Of a stretch of DNA of 64,000 bases, positions 7,436-16,815 are shown one piece after another. The position numbers and the translations under genes are program-made. Source of the stretch: Bacteroides ihuae (lineage in GTDB: Bacteria; Bacteroidota; Bacteroidia; Bacteroidales; Bacteroidaceae). The stretch's first letter is position 1. The number at the start of each line of letters is the position of its first letter. The DNA lies in NCBI RefSeq assembly GCF_900104585.1, contig NZ_FNVX01000005.1, positions 1,216,001 to 1,280,000 on the forward strand. Direction: 5' to 3'. The notes beneath the pieces are model-generated. The model did no database searches. It saw only the letters and a program-made list of their open reading frames with translations, and was not told the origin of the DNA.

Positions 7436-8734
7436 ATGATAGCAGCAAATATTGGAAAAGTATTTCTAGAAGCTTACAACGAAAAGCATAAAAGTAACTA
7501 TTCTGCTAAAGAGTTTTTTGTAGAAAAGTATTTCCATCTATTTTTTGATGAAGAAAAGTATATGCAATGGGTAACAAATTCTCCTTTTGTACAAGGAATA
7601 AAGAAAGGAGTTGCTCCTACCCCAACTGAGCGTAAATTAAAATTAGAAGTATTAATAGATAAAATAGCAAATAATGAGGCAGATGCCAGTATTGCTATTG
7701 GTTTCCCTTCACTTGATATTACCGCAACAACATCCGGACAAATCACGAACATGGCACTTCCTTTAAGGGAAGAAGAAGTCTACTTATCATGGATTGGTAG
7801 TGGTTTTGGTATTGGTGTGCAGAGTGGTTTGTCTATGTTTTTTGACAACAAACAAATTTTGCTAGATCTATATGATGGATGGACTTTCTATAGAGGTTTT
7901 TTGAACAAAATACCTCTATTAAGAGGCAACCAAATAAATACTTGGAATGGTCAATGGTTGGCACACAGGTACAATAAGGTTACTTATGATGAATTGAACC
8001 CAACAGCGTCCTTTGATCCATTCGCAACGATGAAAAATGAAGGAATGGAAATTACGACACAGTCATGGATAGAAGTCTTAATTGGAATAGCTTACAATTA
8101 CCCGAACTCGACCATGACCGCCTATGTGTATAGTCTGGGGCAAACAAATATAACAATAGGCTTTATACCTTTTGAATTGCCAAAAATAAGGTCACCTTTT
8201 GAATTATTTAGAAAGTACTTCAGTTCAACGAAAAACGATATTGTTAGGACTCTATTTGGTACAGCAATAGGATTTACAAAAGCCTGCCAGATGGGTGCCA
8301 TTGGAGTAAATGCATTGGAGCCTAAGGGTTTTAGAGAGTGTTTAGAAAGAGGTACTTTGCCGAAGTACAACAACACGGATGAAGAGAAAAAAATAAGTTT
8401 TAATACATATCAAATTTGGTTATTATCTATGTTAAACAATGAACAATTATGGGATGAGTCTCTAAAAATAGCGGCTACCCTCAGTATGTACTCTGCAAGT
8501 GACAAGAATGCAAAGAAGACAAAAAGTCAAGAAGTAACAAACTTGTTAGTATCTGTAAATAAGAAACAATTTATTGAGGGGCTAACTTCAATAGTCAAGA
8601 GCATTCAAGATCCAGCTTCATTACTTTTATTTTCAAACATAGCATCATTATTACATACTATGCCAATTGATAATGTTCCTTACTTTCTTACATTAATCAG
8701 ATTTCAATACGCAGTAGTAAATAAACAATCTTAA
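7436..8734 (+). CDS. Cas8b/Cst1-like Cascade large subunit (assigned mainly by position)
   Basis: 432 aa, soluble, with no transmembrane segment. It fills the large-subunit position between cas3 and cas7. Length fits small type I-B Cas8 proteins. Cst1 proteins often have a zinc-finger CxxC; I see none here, so it is divergent. The sequence carries SWIGSGFGIGVQSGLSMFF (around residue 117) and a helical C-terminal third (NEQLWDESLKIAATLSMYS onward), which could serve as the small-subunit-like bundle. Expected role: PAM recognition and R-loop stabilisation. I do not recognise it from motifs alone; the call is from order, size and operon membership. Confidence 0.6.
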   Translation: MIAANIGKVFLEAYNEKHKSNYSAKEFFVEKYFHLFFDEEKYMQWVTNSPFVQGIKKGVAPTPTERKLKLEVLIDKIANNEADASIAIGFPSLDITATTSGQITNMALPLREEEVYLSWIGSGFGIGVQSGLSMFFDNKQILLDLYDGWTFYRGFLNKIPLLRGNQINTWNGQWLAHRYNKVTYDELNPTASFDPFATMKNEGMEITTQSWIEVLIGIAYNYPNSTMTAYVYSLGQTNITIGFIPFELPKIRSPFELFRKYFSSTKNDIVRTLFGTAIGFTKACQMGAIGVNALEPKGFRECLERGTLPKYNNTDEEKKISFNTYQIWLLSMLNNEQLWDESLKIAATLSMYSASDKNAKKTKSQEVTNLLVSVNKKQFIEGLTSIVKSIQDPASLLLFSNIASLLHTMPIDNVPYFLTLIRFQYAVVNKQS

Positions 8735-8745
8735 AATATACAGAT

Positions 8746-9798
8746 ATGAATCCTTACATTTATCTTAGAGTACTTAAACATGCTGAACACACAGTGTTCT
8801 GTGTACAAGACGGTCAGAAATCTTATTATGACCCACTTTTCAATAAATCCGTAGCTTACTCCAGTGGACAACAAGTTAAACGTTCTATTCTTGATGCCTT
8901 GACATCAAATTTGAATGTGCAAATGGCCCCTATTACATTTAACTATAATGTAACAGCGAAAAAAGAATTAGAAAATAAAGAACCTTGGTCTCCCTGCGAT
9001 CCTAGTTATATTGACCAATTGCTTGGTGGATGGATGCGTGCCGGAGATGGAGTAACAGTTAAAAGAAGAAGTCCATTGTCTATTTCGGCTATGCGTCCAC
9101 TACACCCGTTGCTGGCAAGTACCGACAAAGAGAATCTAACTTTTGACCGCAGTGATAAACCAGATCGTAACCCCGTAAATGTAAGGTATGGCGAAAAATT
9201 ACTAGATGAAGAAGAAATTGAAGAATTTCTAGCTACTAACAATAGAACGCTTCCTCGTCGAAATTGGATTCCTGATAATGTAAGAACAAGTGGTTTATTC
9301 GTTTATGATATAGCATTAGATCTTAGAACCTTATTTTCTGTATCCACCAATCAACACGAGCCTGAGTTATCTAAAGAAAAAATAGAAGAGCTCAAAGCCA
9401 AAGGATGGATTGAAAGTGAAAATATTTTCGGTAAATGTATCGTATTGCCTAAAGAAGAACAGAAAAAGATTATTCCCGCTCTAGCAAATGCTTTATTAAA
9501 TTGGAGGATCACTTCCAATCAAGCACGTACATTTAGCTTAATGGAAACTTTAGCTATTGCTATCAGCGACAATGCTAATACACTTGCAGGGTCTATTCGC
9601 GCAAAGTTAATTGACGATGGAGAAAGACCTAAAGCAAAGCCTATTATAGACGAAACAGCTGGAGCAGATATATTTGTAACCCTTCCCTGCTCAAATTATA
9701 TTGTTACTGTAAATGAGAGCGCAGACGCCATAGAGAAAGCTCAACAAAAACTGATAGAATTAATGGAAGCTTTTGATTATGTAAATCAAGAAGGATAA
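8746..9798 (+). CDS. cas7: Cas7 (Cst2/DevR-type) crRNA backbone subunit
   Basis: 350 aa. Cas7 subunits polymerise along the crRNA spacer to form the Cascade backbone. Features fitting the Cst2/DevR group are an N-terminal RAMP strand (YIYLRVLKHAEH), RRSPLSISAMRPLHPLL in the first third, a SGLFVYDIALDLRTLFSV strand (near residue 183) and the late LALAISDNANTLAGSIRAK-type helix. The gene follows the Cas8-like gene by 11 bases and precedes cas4 by 10. Family recognition is from pattern and order. Confidence 0.78.
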   Translation: MNPYIYLRVLKHAEHTVFCVQDGQKSYYDPLFNKSVAYSSGQQVKRSILDALTSNLNVQMAPITFNYNVTAKKELENKEPWSPCDPSYIDQLLGGWMRAGDGVTVKRRSPLSISAMRPLHPLLASTDKENLTFDRSDKPDRNPVNVRYGEKLLDEEEIEEFLATNNRTLPRRNWIPDNVRTSGLFVYDIALDLRTLFSVSTNQHEPELSKEKIEELKAKGWIESENIFGKCIVLPKEEQKKIIPALANALLNWRITSNQARTFSLMETLAIAISDNANTLAGSIRAKLIDDGERPKAKPIIDETAGADIFVTLPCSNYIVTVNESADAIEKAQQKLIELMEAFDYVNQEG

Positions 9799-9808
9799 TT
9801 AAACCGCC

Positions 9809-10321
9809 ATGCAAACAACAGGCACTCATTTCAATTATTATCAAGTATGCAAACGAAAGCTTTGGCTATTTGCTAACGGGATAAGTATGGAGCATACCTC
9901 CGATCTTGTTTATGAGGGAAATTTGATTCACGAGGAATCTTATCCACAACGCTCTTCGAAATATGAAGAAGTGGAATTGGATGGAATCAAGGTGGACTTC
10001 TATGACGCAAGGAAGAAGGTGATTCATGAAATAAAGAAATCAGATAAGATGGAGAGGGCGCATGAATGGCAATTGAAATATTACCTGTATGTCTTCGAAA
10101 AGAATGGTATTGTAGGCGTCACAGGCATATTGGAGTATCCGGTTTTGAGGAAAACGGATGCAATAGTACTATCTGATATTGATAGAGAAACGATTAGGAC
10201 AATGGAAACGGAGATACAAGCCATCATTGAAAATGAGGAGTGCCCTCTCCTAGAGAAGAAACGCATCTGTAAGAATTGTAGTTATTATGATTTTTGTTAT
10301 AGCACGGAGGAAGAAGAATGA
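9809..10321 (+). CDS. cas4: Cas4 iron-sulfur exonuclease, spacer acquisition
   Basis: 170 aa. The four cluster cysteines are visible: C14 (YQVCKRK) near the N-terminus, and C154, C157 and C163 (CKNCSYYDFC) at the C-terminus. The RecB-type nuclease core has D63 and E74-I-K76 (HEIKKSDK), followed by QLKYYLY. Cas4 trims prespacers and helps choose those with a correct PAM. The ATGA overlap with cas1 (10318-10321) indicates coupled synthesis of the adaptation proteins. Confidence 0.93.
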   Translation: MQTTGTHFNYYQVCKRKLWLFANGISMEHTSDLVYEGNLIHEESYPQRSSKYEEVELDGIKVDFYDARKKVIHEIKKSDKMERAHEWQLKYYLYVFEKNGIVGVTGILEYPVLRKTDAIVLSDIDRETIRTMETEIQAIIENEECPLLEKKRICKNCSYYDFCYSTEEEE

Positions 10322-11334
10322 AGAAGACGTACTATTTATTTAACCCCGGTTCGCTGGAGAGACGAGACAATACTTTGAAGTTTACTCCCATATCCGATTC
10401 GGAAGCGGAGCACCCGGTTCAGGGAAGTCCACGTTATCTACCGGTAGAAGATATCAATGAATTTTATGTTTTTGGCTCACTAACAGCCAATAGCGCACTG
10501 TTTAACTTCCTTGGTCAGAAGGACATCGCAGTGCACTTCTTTGACTATTATGAAAATTACACTGGATCGTTTATGCCTCGAGACGGCCTTTTATCGGGTA
10601 GAATGCTCTTGGCTCAAACAGCTGCTTATCAGGACAAAAAGAAACGGATCATTATTGCCCAGAAGTTTATTGAAGGTGCTGTATTCAACATGTTGAAGAA
10701 TCTGCAATATTACAATCGCAGGGGAAAAGATATGGAAGATATTATGGAGATCATGAAGTTACTTGCTTTGAAGATTCCTGAATCGAAAACGGTAGAAGAG
10801 TTGATGGGTGTAGAAGGAATGATTCGCCAGACTTACTATGATGCTTTCAACTTAATATTGAATGATTTCGAAATGGGCAACCGTTCTAAACAACCTCCTC
10901 GCAATGAAGTGAATGCCCTGATCTCCTTTGGCAACATGATTTGTTACACTCTTTGTTTGCGCGCTATCAATCAGACGCAACTCAACCCAACGATTAGCTT
11001 TCTGCATACTCCTGGTGAAAGACGATATTCGTTGGCACTGGACGTGGCAGAAATTTTTAAACCGATAATCGTGGACCGTGTGATCTTTAAAGTGCTGAAT
11101 AAAAAAGAGATTCAAGAAAAGCATTTCGACAAGAAAATGAACAAATGCTTGTTAAACTCAGAAGGAAAAAAGATCTTTGTAAAGGCATTGGAAGATCGAC
11201 TTCAAGAAACCATTCAGCATCGTAGTTTGAAACGCAATGTCAGTTATCGGCATTTAATAAAACTAGAATGCTATAAACTGACAAAACATTTGCTAAAGAT
11301 AGAAGAATATAAACCATTTAAAATGTATTGGTAA
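10318..11334 (+). CDS. cas1: Cas1 integrase
   Basis: 338 aa, type I-B-like. The metal-binding catalytic residues expected in Cas1 are present: E166 (GVEGMIRQ), H230 (SFLHTPGE) and D242/E245 (LALDVAEIFKP). The N-terminal beta domain is followed by the all-alpha catalytic domain. With Cas2 it inserts new spacers at the leader end of the array, which lies 480 bp downstream. It overlaps cas4 by 4 bases, and cas2 follows after 4 bases. Confidence 0.96.
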   Translation: MKKTYYLFNPGSLERRDNTLKFTPISDSEAEHPVQGSPRYLPVEDINEFYVFGSLTANSALFNFLGQKDIAVHFFDYYENYTGSFMPRDGLLSGRMLLAQTAAYQDKKKRIIIAQKFIEGAVFNMLKNLQYYNRRGKDMEDIMEIMKLLALKIPESKTVEELMGVEGMIRQTYYDAFNLILNDFEMGNRSKQPPRNEVNALISFGNMICYTLCLRAINQTQLNPTISFLHTPGERRYSLALDVAEIFKPIIVDRVIFKVLNKKEIQEKHFDKKMNKCLLNSEGKKIFVKALEDRLQETIQHRSLKRNVSYRHLIKLECYKLTKHLLKIEEYKPFKMYW

Positions 11335-11338
11335 CTCT

Positions 11339-11602
11339 ATGTATGTGATTCTAGTTTACGATTTCGGAGAGAAGCGTGTGGCGAAAATGTTGAAACTTTG
11401 CCGCAAGTATTTGAATTGGATTCAAAACTCCGTCTTTGAAGGTGAGATTTCGGAAGTTCGCTTGCATGAGTTACTCATTTCTGCCAAAAAATTTATGAAA
11501 GAAGAGAGTGATAGCATTATCATTTTCAAAGGTAGAGACGTCAGGTGGACTGAAAAGCAAATCGTAGGAAAAGAGCGTAGTAGTATAGATATTTTCTTAT
11601 AG
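11339..11602 (+). CDS. cas2: Cas2
   Basis: 87 aa, typical size. Ferredoxin-like fold with the N-terminal strand MYVILVYDFGEKR (conserved Asp at the end of strand 1), then the helix KMLKLCRKYLNWIQNSVFEGEIS, a hallmark of type I Cas2. It forms the Cas1-Cas2 integration complex. It is the last gene of the operon and is followed by a strong terminator hairpin. Confidence 0.95.
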   Translation: MYVILVYDFGEKRVAKMLKLCRKYLNWIQNSVFEGEISEVRLHELLISAKKFMKEESDSIIIFKGRDVRWTEKQIVGKERSSIDIFL

Positions 11603-11695
11603 CAAGTTGTCAATGTATCTATAATGCTCTTACATTACGCACAAAATAAGCAATGCTCGCTCTTTGACTTATTGAAAATCAGCTATTTGCAATAG

Positions 11696-11742
11696 ATGTC
11701 GATCATCAGGTGTTTTTATATAACTGGTGATCGACATTTTTT
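11696..11742 (+). terminator. Terminator of the cas operon
   Basis: The 14-base arm ATGTCGATCATCAG (11696-11709) pairs with CTGGTGATCGACAT (11724-11737), with one G-U pair, followed by a T run to 11742. This hairpin separates cas transcription from the array. Confidence 0.85.
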
Positions 11743-11814
11743 AGAAAGAAAATAACTATCTTTGTTTCCGCTAACCAATTGATATACAGGGATTCCCTGT
11801 TTTGATTTTGGAGG
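11743..11814 (+). promoter_or_regulatory. CRISPR leader with pre-crRNA promoter
   Basis: TATCTTTG at 11757-11764 is a perfect -7 box, placing a transcription start near 11771 and giving about 44 nt of leader RNA before the first repeat. The usual -33 TTTG is not seen 19 bases upstream. A perfect short inverted repeat ACAGGG-ATT-CCCTGT (11786-11800) sits 14 bases before repeat 1 and could be a leader-anchoring or protein-binding site for adaptation. The segment between cas2 and the array (11603-11814) holds no gene. Confidence 0.65.
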
Positions 11815-14800
11815 CCTTTAATTGTACCTTATGGAATTGAAACAACTCCTAATAAGTTTTTTTACAATTTCCGTAACTCCTTTAATTGTACCTTATGGAA
11901 TTGAAACTCGTAATAGATGTAGCGTTCGATGTATTACCGTCAACCTTTAATTGTACCTTATGGAATTGAAACATACATCAAGAAACTCAGAATAAAATTC
12001 AGTAAATCCTTTAATTGTACCTTATGGAATTGAAACCTTAAAAATGCTCTGGGCGAAATAAAGAAGGTGTAAGCCTTTAATTGTACCTTATGGAATTGAA
12101 ACATAAATAAACATACCCTCTCAATATAGCTTTTCCGGGCCTTTAATTGTACCTTATGGAATTGAAACGAGATGGTTGGATTCTTGGTTCTTGGAGGGAT
12201 AATAACCTTTAATTGTACCTTATGGAATTGAAACAAATCTTCGTTAGCCTTTATTCGTTGCGCCATTGACCCTTTAATTGTACCTTATGGAATTGAAACG
12301 AACTCCCAATAAGTTTTTTTACAATTTCCGTTACCGCCTTTAATTGTACCTTATGGAATTGAAACTAACATTTTGGGCACTTTTAAATAATAATAGGCCG
12401 CCCTTTAATTGTACCTTATGGAATTGAAACAACTACAACGGCATTTGAAAAGATTTGCAATCTGACCCTTTAATTGTACCTTATGGAATTGAAACGTTAG
12501 TTTTGATTTATATTGATAACTTCGGCTCTATTCCTTTAATTGTACCTTATGGAATTGAAACGCCAGTCTTCGTTAGTGAGGCTGTTTGCATCGGCTTTCC
12601 TTTAATTGTACCTTATGGAATTGAAACGTCCTTCTCTCGTATCGTATTGCGTATAAAGCGGTTCCTTTAATTGTACCTTATGGAATTGAAACTAAATATA
12701 TACGCTTCTTGTGAGTTGCACGCCTTTCCTTTAATTGTACCTTATGGAATTGAAACACAATACGGAGAGCGATCTTAATATTGCATGCCCTTCCTTTAAT
12801 TGTACCTTATGGAATTGAAACTACGAATACTGGGAAGCTGAAAACGTAGAAACTGGGCCTTTAATTGTACCTTATGGAATTGAAACCAAAAGACTTATTC
12901 GATAAGTTTTGCGAAGACAATCCCTTTAATTGTACCTTATGGAATTGAAACAAAAATCGGGGGCTAACATAGATTTGATAAATCAAACCTTTAATTGTAC
13001 CTTATGGAATTGAAACGATTGCGAACTCGGTATTTGATTCTGTAATGGTGGACCTTTAATTGTACCTTATGGAATTGAAACTACCCACAACGAAAGAGGA
13101 GCCACGCCCGGCAAACACCTTTAATTGTACCTTATGGAATTGAAACCAACAATCATAGCGTCAACGAGCGCAATCACATTAGCCCTTTAATTGTACCTTA
13201 TGGAATTGAAACGTCTATTTGTTCAGGATTAGCATTTTTATCACACCACCTTTAATTGTACCTTATGGAATTGAAACCCGAAATGGGGCACTTAAAGACT
13301 TTATTTCTATTTTCCTTTAATTGTACCTTATGGAATTGAAACACGGATTAGATATTCCTTTCCGTAGTGCGGCTTCTCCTTTAATTGTACCTTATGGAAT
13401 TGAAACTTAGGAGTTTTTATTCTCTTAAAAGCTCTCACTGAACCTTTAATTGTACCTTATGGAATTGAAACATATTTTATTTATTCTGTCATATTCGTTA
13501 TTTGAATCCTTTAATTGTACCTTATGGAATTGAAACAAAGTTATTGAGATATGTCGATTTGAGAATAACCATGCCTTTAATTGTACCTTATGGAATTGAA
13601 ACTGATTTTGTTTCTATTTCTACGATTCGAGAATTGAATCCTTTAATTGTACCTTATGGAATTGAAACTCTGTGGTATTGTCTATGGATCTACTTTGCAA
13701 ATACCTTTAATTGTACCTTATGGAATTGAAACTCCTTGCGGATGTGAAGCTTTTGCCGGGATGACTTCCTTTAATTGTACCTTATGGAATTGAAACCTTA
13801 AAAACAGAATTATGAAAGCAATTATCATTATCCCTTTAATTGTACCTTATGGAATTGAAACGAGAAGTTAATGCACGTAATAAGAAAGAAGCAATATCCT
13901 TTAATTGTACCTTATGGAATTGAAACTCGAATACATTTCATACGAAAGAGGGTTTATCTCTCCTTTAATTGTACCTTATGGAATTGAAACAAGCCTTTGT
14001 ATTCTGGTACGTGCTTATAGGCCGTACCTTTAATTGTACCTTATGGAATTGAAACTAGTTCAATATTTAAAGCAGTAGGATAAACCTCTACCTTTAATTG
14101 TACCTTATGGAATTGAAACTCAACTGGCAAAGTTTTAGCAGTGTACACTGAAATAACCTTTAATTGTACCTTATGGAATTGAAACTTGTTAATCAAATAC
14201 AAAAATTCAGGAGCTCGATCTCCCTTTAATTGTACCTTATGGAATTGAAACTGCAACTGGCAAAGTTTTAGCAGTGTACACTGAAATACCTTTAATTGTA
14301 CCTTATGGAATTGAAACATCTTTTTGGATTCCCAAACAAGTAGTTCTTTTCAAACCTTTAATTGTACCTTATGGAATTGAAACTCAACATCGATAAGTCT
14401 TTGTTTTGGAAATGAAACCCTTTAATTGTACCTTATGGAATTGAAACCATTCTTTTATAACTTCAAAACATCTTCCCTTGCTGTCCTTTAATTGTACCTT
14501 ATGGAATTGAAACATAAAAGAAGAGGACGTAGACAATATTCGCTTTAAACCTTTAATTGTACCTTATGGAATTGAAACGAACTTCCGGCGTGGGTTATAA
14601 TCCATTATTGTAAATCCTTTAATTGTACCTTATGGAATTGAAACATGTACACGCCTTTTGCTATTACAATACCGTCCGATACCTTTAATTGTACCTTATG
14701 GAATTGAAACATTACCCTTGTTAGTTAGCACTAAAGCCGTCTTAACCTTTAATTGTACCTTATGGAATTGAAACAAGAAAGGTGGTATGAACCCGTATGC

Positions 14801-15356
14801 GGGGCTATATCCTTTAATTGTACCTTATGGAATTGAAACTAATTAGACAATGTTTGTTCTTCATCTTTCAACAAAGCCTTTAATTGTACCTTATGGAATT
14901 GAAACGTGCTACATTGTCAACCGTCCGGCTCCGCCACTCCCTTTAATTGTACCTTATGGAATTGAAACAGAGGTGTACATTTGAATACAAGGACTTGTAA
15001 ATATCCTTTAATTGTACCTTATGGAATTGAAACCTTCAAGTAAATACCAGAACATTTTTTTACTTTATCCTTTAATTGTACCTTATGGAATTGAAACCTA
15101 CTATTCCGTGCTCAATTCCTAAATACACAAATCCTTTAATTGTACCTTATGGAATTGAAACCTCGAATCAGGATACACAACAATAACACGGCTAAACCCT
15201 TTAATTGTACCTTATGGAATTGAAACACAAATAACGAGGGCCGCTGTTTTATTCCTTCATCCTCCTTTAATTGTACCTTATGGAATTGAAACAGGAACAT
15301 CAAGATTACTTCTAAAGAAGCTATATTCCTTTAATTGTATCTCATAGAATTTAAAT
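11815..15356 (+). CRISPR. CRISPR array, 55 repeats and 54 spacers
   Basis: The 29-bp repeat begins CCTTTAATTG and ends GGAATTGAAAC; copies 1-54 appear identical. The ATTGAAAC end is the 8-nt crRNA handle of Cas6-processed type I systems. Spacers are about 34-38 bp (mean 36). First repeat 11815-11843; the last, 15328-15356, is degenerate with five substitutions (positions 13, 16, 19, 25 and 29), which marks the leader-distal end. Transcription is therefore rightward from the leader beside cas2. Two pairs of near-duplicate spacers occur (11844-11878 with 12300-12336; 14120-14156 with 14252-14288). Spacer targets cannot be determined here. Confidence 0.98.
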
Positions 15357-15496
15357 GTAAAAATTGTTTTCTAAAATTCACAGAGAAGATTCTGTCCCTG
15401 ACAACAATAAATAAAACCCGGTCGAATCACTTCGCCCGGGCCTCCATAAATAAACTTGGCAGAGTTTATTTTGAAAATATACTAGTTATAAAGAAA

Positions 15497-16474
15497 TCAT
15501 TTATTATCAGACCAAAGAGCCTTTGCCGCTATCATAGCCATATCCAAAGTGCTCCACTGTTTCATTAAAGCTGTATCATAGTCTTCATTGGGCAATACTT
15601 GCGCATTAGGAACACAAAGACTAAGACGTTCCAACGAAATATAAGGCGTCACCTCATCTATAGCTTCGTATATTTCATCTAGTTCACTTGGCAATGGATA
15701 GTGAGACGGAATGAAACCAAACGTAGCTTTCTGTTCGCGAATAAACCACAAAAGAGAGCTTTTGCCACAACTTTCATCATCATAATCAAGTAAAAAGGAA
15801 TTAACTCCTTCAACAGAGTAAAGCATTTCTGCAGATGCATGAAAAGCGATAAAAAGATCTTCAGGATGCCCCTCTAACGACAGGTTATTTACTTGAATAG
15901 CATTCGAAGTTAGCACTCGGGTAACATCATCAAACTGTAGATACCGACAACCGGATTCATACAACTCTTGAATCAACTTTTGATAGGTTAAGGCTATATC
16001 TGTTAGCAATTCTTCTTCGTCAGGATAAATAGTTGATAACTGATCACTGTTACCATCTTTCAATAATTCACTCAGTAGCAGAGACGGTGCCGGCAATACT
16101 TGCTTGGCAATCACATCACCTCCCGTCACTCCGGTTAGGTACATGAAATCATCTAAGACAGGATGATGATGAAAATCTACTCTTCCTATAAGTTCAATGC
16201 CGCTCTTATGATCACCTCGAGACTGTATGCCTTCTAAGTTACACATAAAATCTAATGGCCAGGAAATATTACGAAAACCTCCATCGGTTACTACTCTTAA
16301 TCCTACTGCTTTCAGCCGATCTACTAAATTACGAATTTCCGTATCTTCTATGGCACGCAAAGCTACCCTACTAATCTGTTCATTACGATATTGAGCTTGT
16401 GCATCTCTTAATTCTTGAGGAAGAAGAAAGGCACCAGCGACATCTATCCTAAACGGAGGTCCGACATATTCCAT
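15497..16474 (-). CDS. MetE C-terminal-domain-like methyltransferase (YxjG type), cobalamin-riboswitch controlled
   Basis: 325 aa, ATG at 16474. It matches the catalytic barrel of cobalamin-independent methionine synthase: the opening VGPPFRIDVAGAFLLP, TDGGFRNISWPLDF and the FDDVTR segment (QFDDVTRVL) are typical of short MetE/YxjG homologues that transfer methyl groups to thiols such as homocysteine. The zinc site looks altered: where family members have HxC, this one has FHAS, and the following acidic ligand region reads LDYDDE. A cysteine persists in LSLCVPN. The B12 riboswitch upstream fits a role as the B12-independent alternative made when cobalamin is scarce. Whether it methylates homocysteine is uncertain. 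Confidence 0.75.
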   Translation of the reverse strand: MEYVGPPFRIDVAGAFLLPQELRDAQAQYRNEQISRVALRAIEDTEIRNLVDRLKAVGLRVVTDGGFRNISWPLDFMCNLEGIQSRGDHKSGIELIGRVDFHHHPVLDDFMYLTGVTGGDVIAKQVLPAPSLLLSELLKDGNSDQLSTIYPDEEELLTDIALTYQKLIQELYESGCRYLQFDDVTRVLTSNAIQVNNLSLEGHPEDLFIAFHASAEMLYSVEGVNSFLLDYDDESCGKSSLLWFIREQKATFGFIPSHYPLPSELDEIYEAIDEVTPYISLERLSLCVPNAQVLPNEDYDTALMKQWSTLDMAMIAAKALWSDNK

Positions 16475-16542
16475 ACGCTACTAATTTAGATGATTTTATC
16501 TTGTACATTATTCCCAATCCACGAGGAATAAAGACGTAAAAA

Positions 16543-16719
16543 GATGGCAGGTCTTCTGACTTAGCTTCCATTTCGAATACCTTCCCGGCCAAGGCCAGTG
16601 GTTAAAGGAGTATTTCATCGAAATGTTTGTGTTAGAGCTTTACAGCAGCGGGACTGTCCGGGATTTACACCCGATTCCCTTTTAATTATCACACCTGAAG
16701 AGTTGTGATAAACCATTCT
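16543..16719 (-). ncRNA. Cobalamin (B12) riboswitch
   Basis: Read on the minus strand, the element shows the B12-aptamer landmarks in order: GGGAATCGGGTGTAAATCCC, then ACAGTCCCGCTGCTGTAA, CCACTGG, CCGGGAAGG, and finally the B12 box AAGTCAGAAGACCTGCC at 16562-16546. It ends about 70 bases before the ATG of the MetE-like gene, so cobalamin binding should repress that gene. The 16475-16815 interval is otherwise just its promoter. Confidence 0.93.
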
Positions 16720-16725
16720 TGAATG

Positions 16726-16755
16726 CAAATATAATAAAAGGTGTGAATAATCAAA
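16726..16755 (-). promoter_or_regulatory. Promoter of the riboswitch-MetE-like transcript
   Basis: On the minus strand TTTG (16755-16752), an 18-base spacer and TATATTTG (16733-16726) fit the Bacteroides -33/-7 promoter, with a start near 16719, exactly where the riboswitch begins. Confidence 0.65.
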
Positions 16756-16815
16756 TAAATCCAAGGCGAATTAACACTCTTTTTTTGAAACAGGGCACTT
16801 CTTTATATCTAAAAC

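Noticed and set aside
12455..14319. Open frames within the CRISPR array with repeated PLIVPYGIET or FQFHKVQLK peptides
   Set aside because: The peptides are translations of the 29-bp repeat and change frame with spacer length; they are not genes.
11815..15356. Possibility that the array is a mobile element repeat or VNTR
   Set aside because: Uniform 29-bp repeats, unique 34-38 bp spacers, leader and adjacent cas1-cas2 make it a CRISPR array.
15335..15568. 77-aa plus-strand frame after the CRISPR array
   Set aside because: It begins in the degenerate last repeat and overlaps the MetE-like gene on the other strand; no family match seen.
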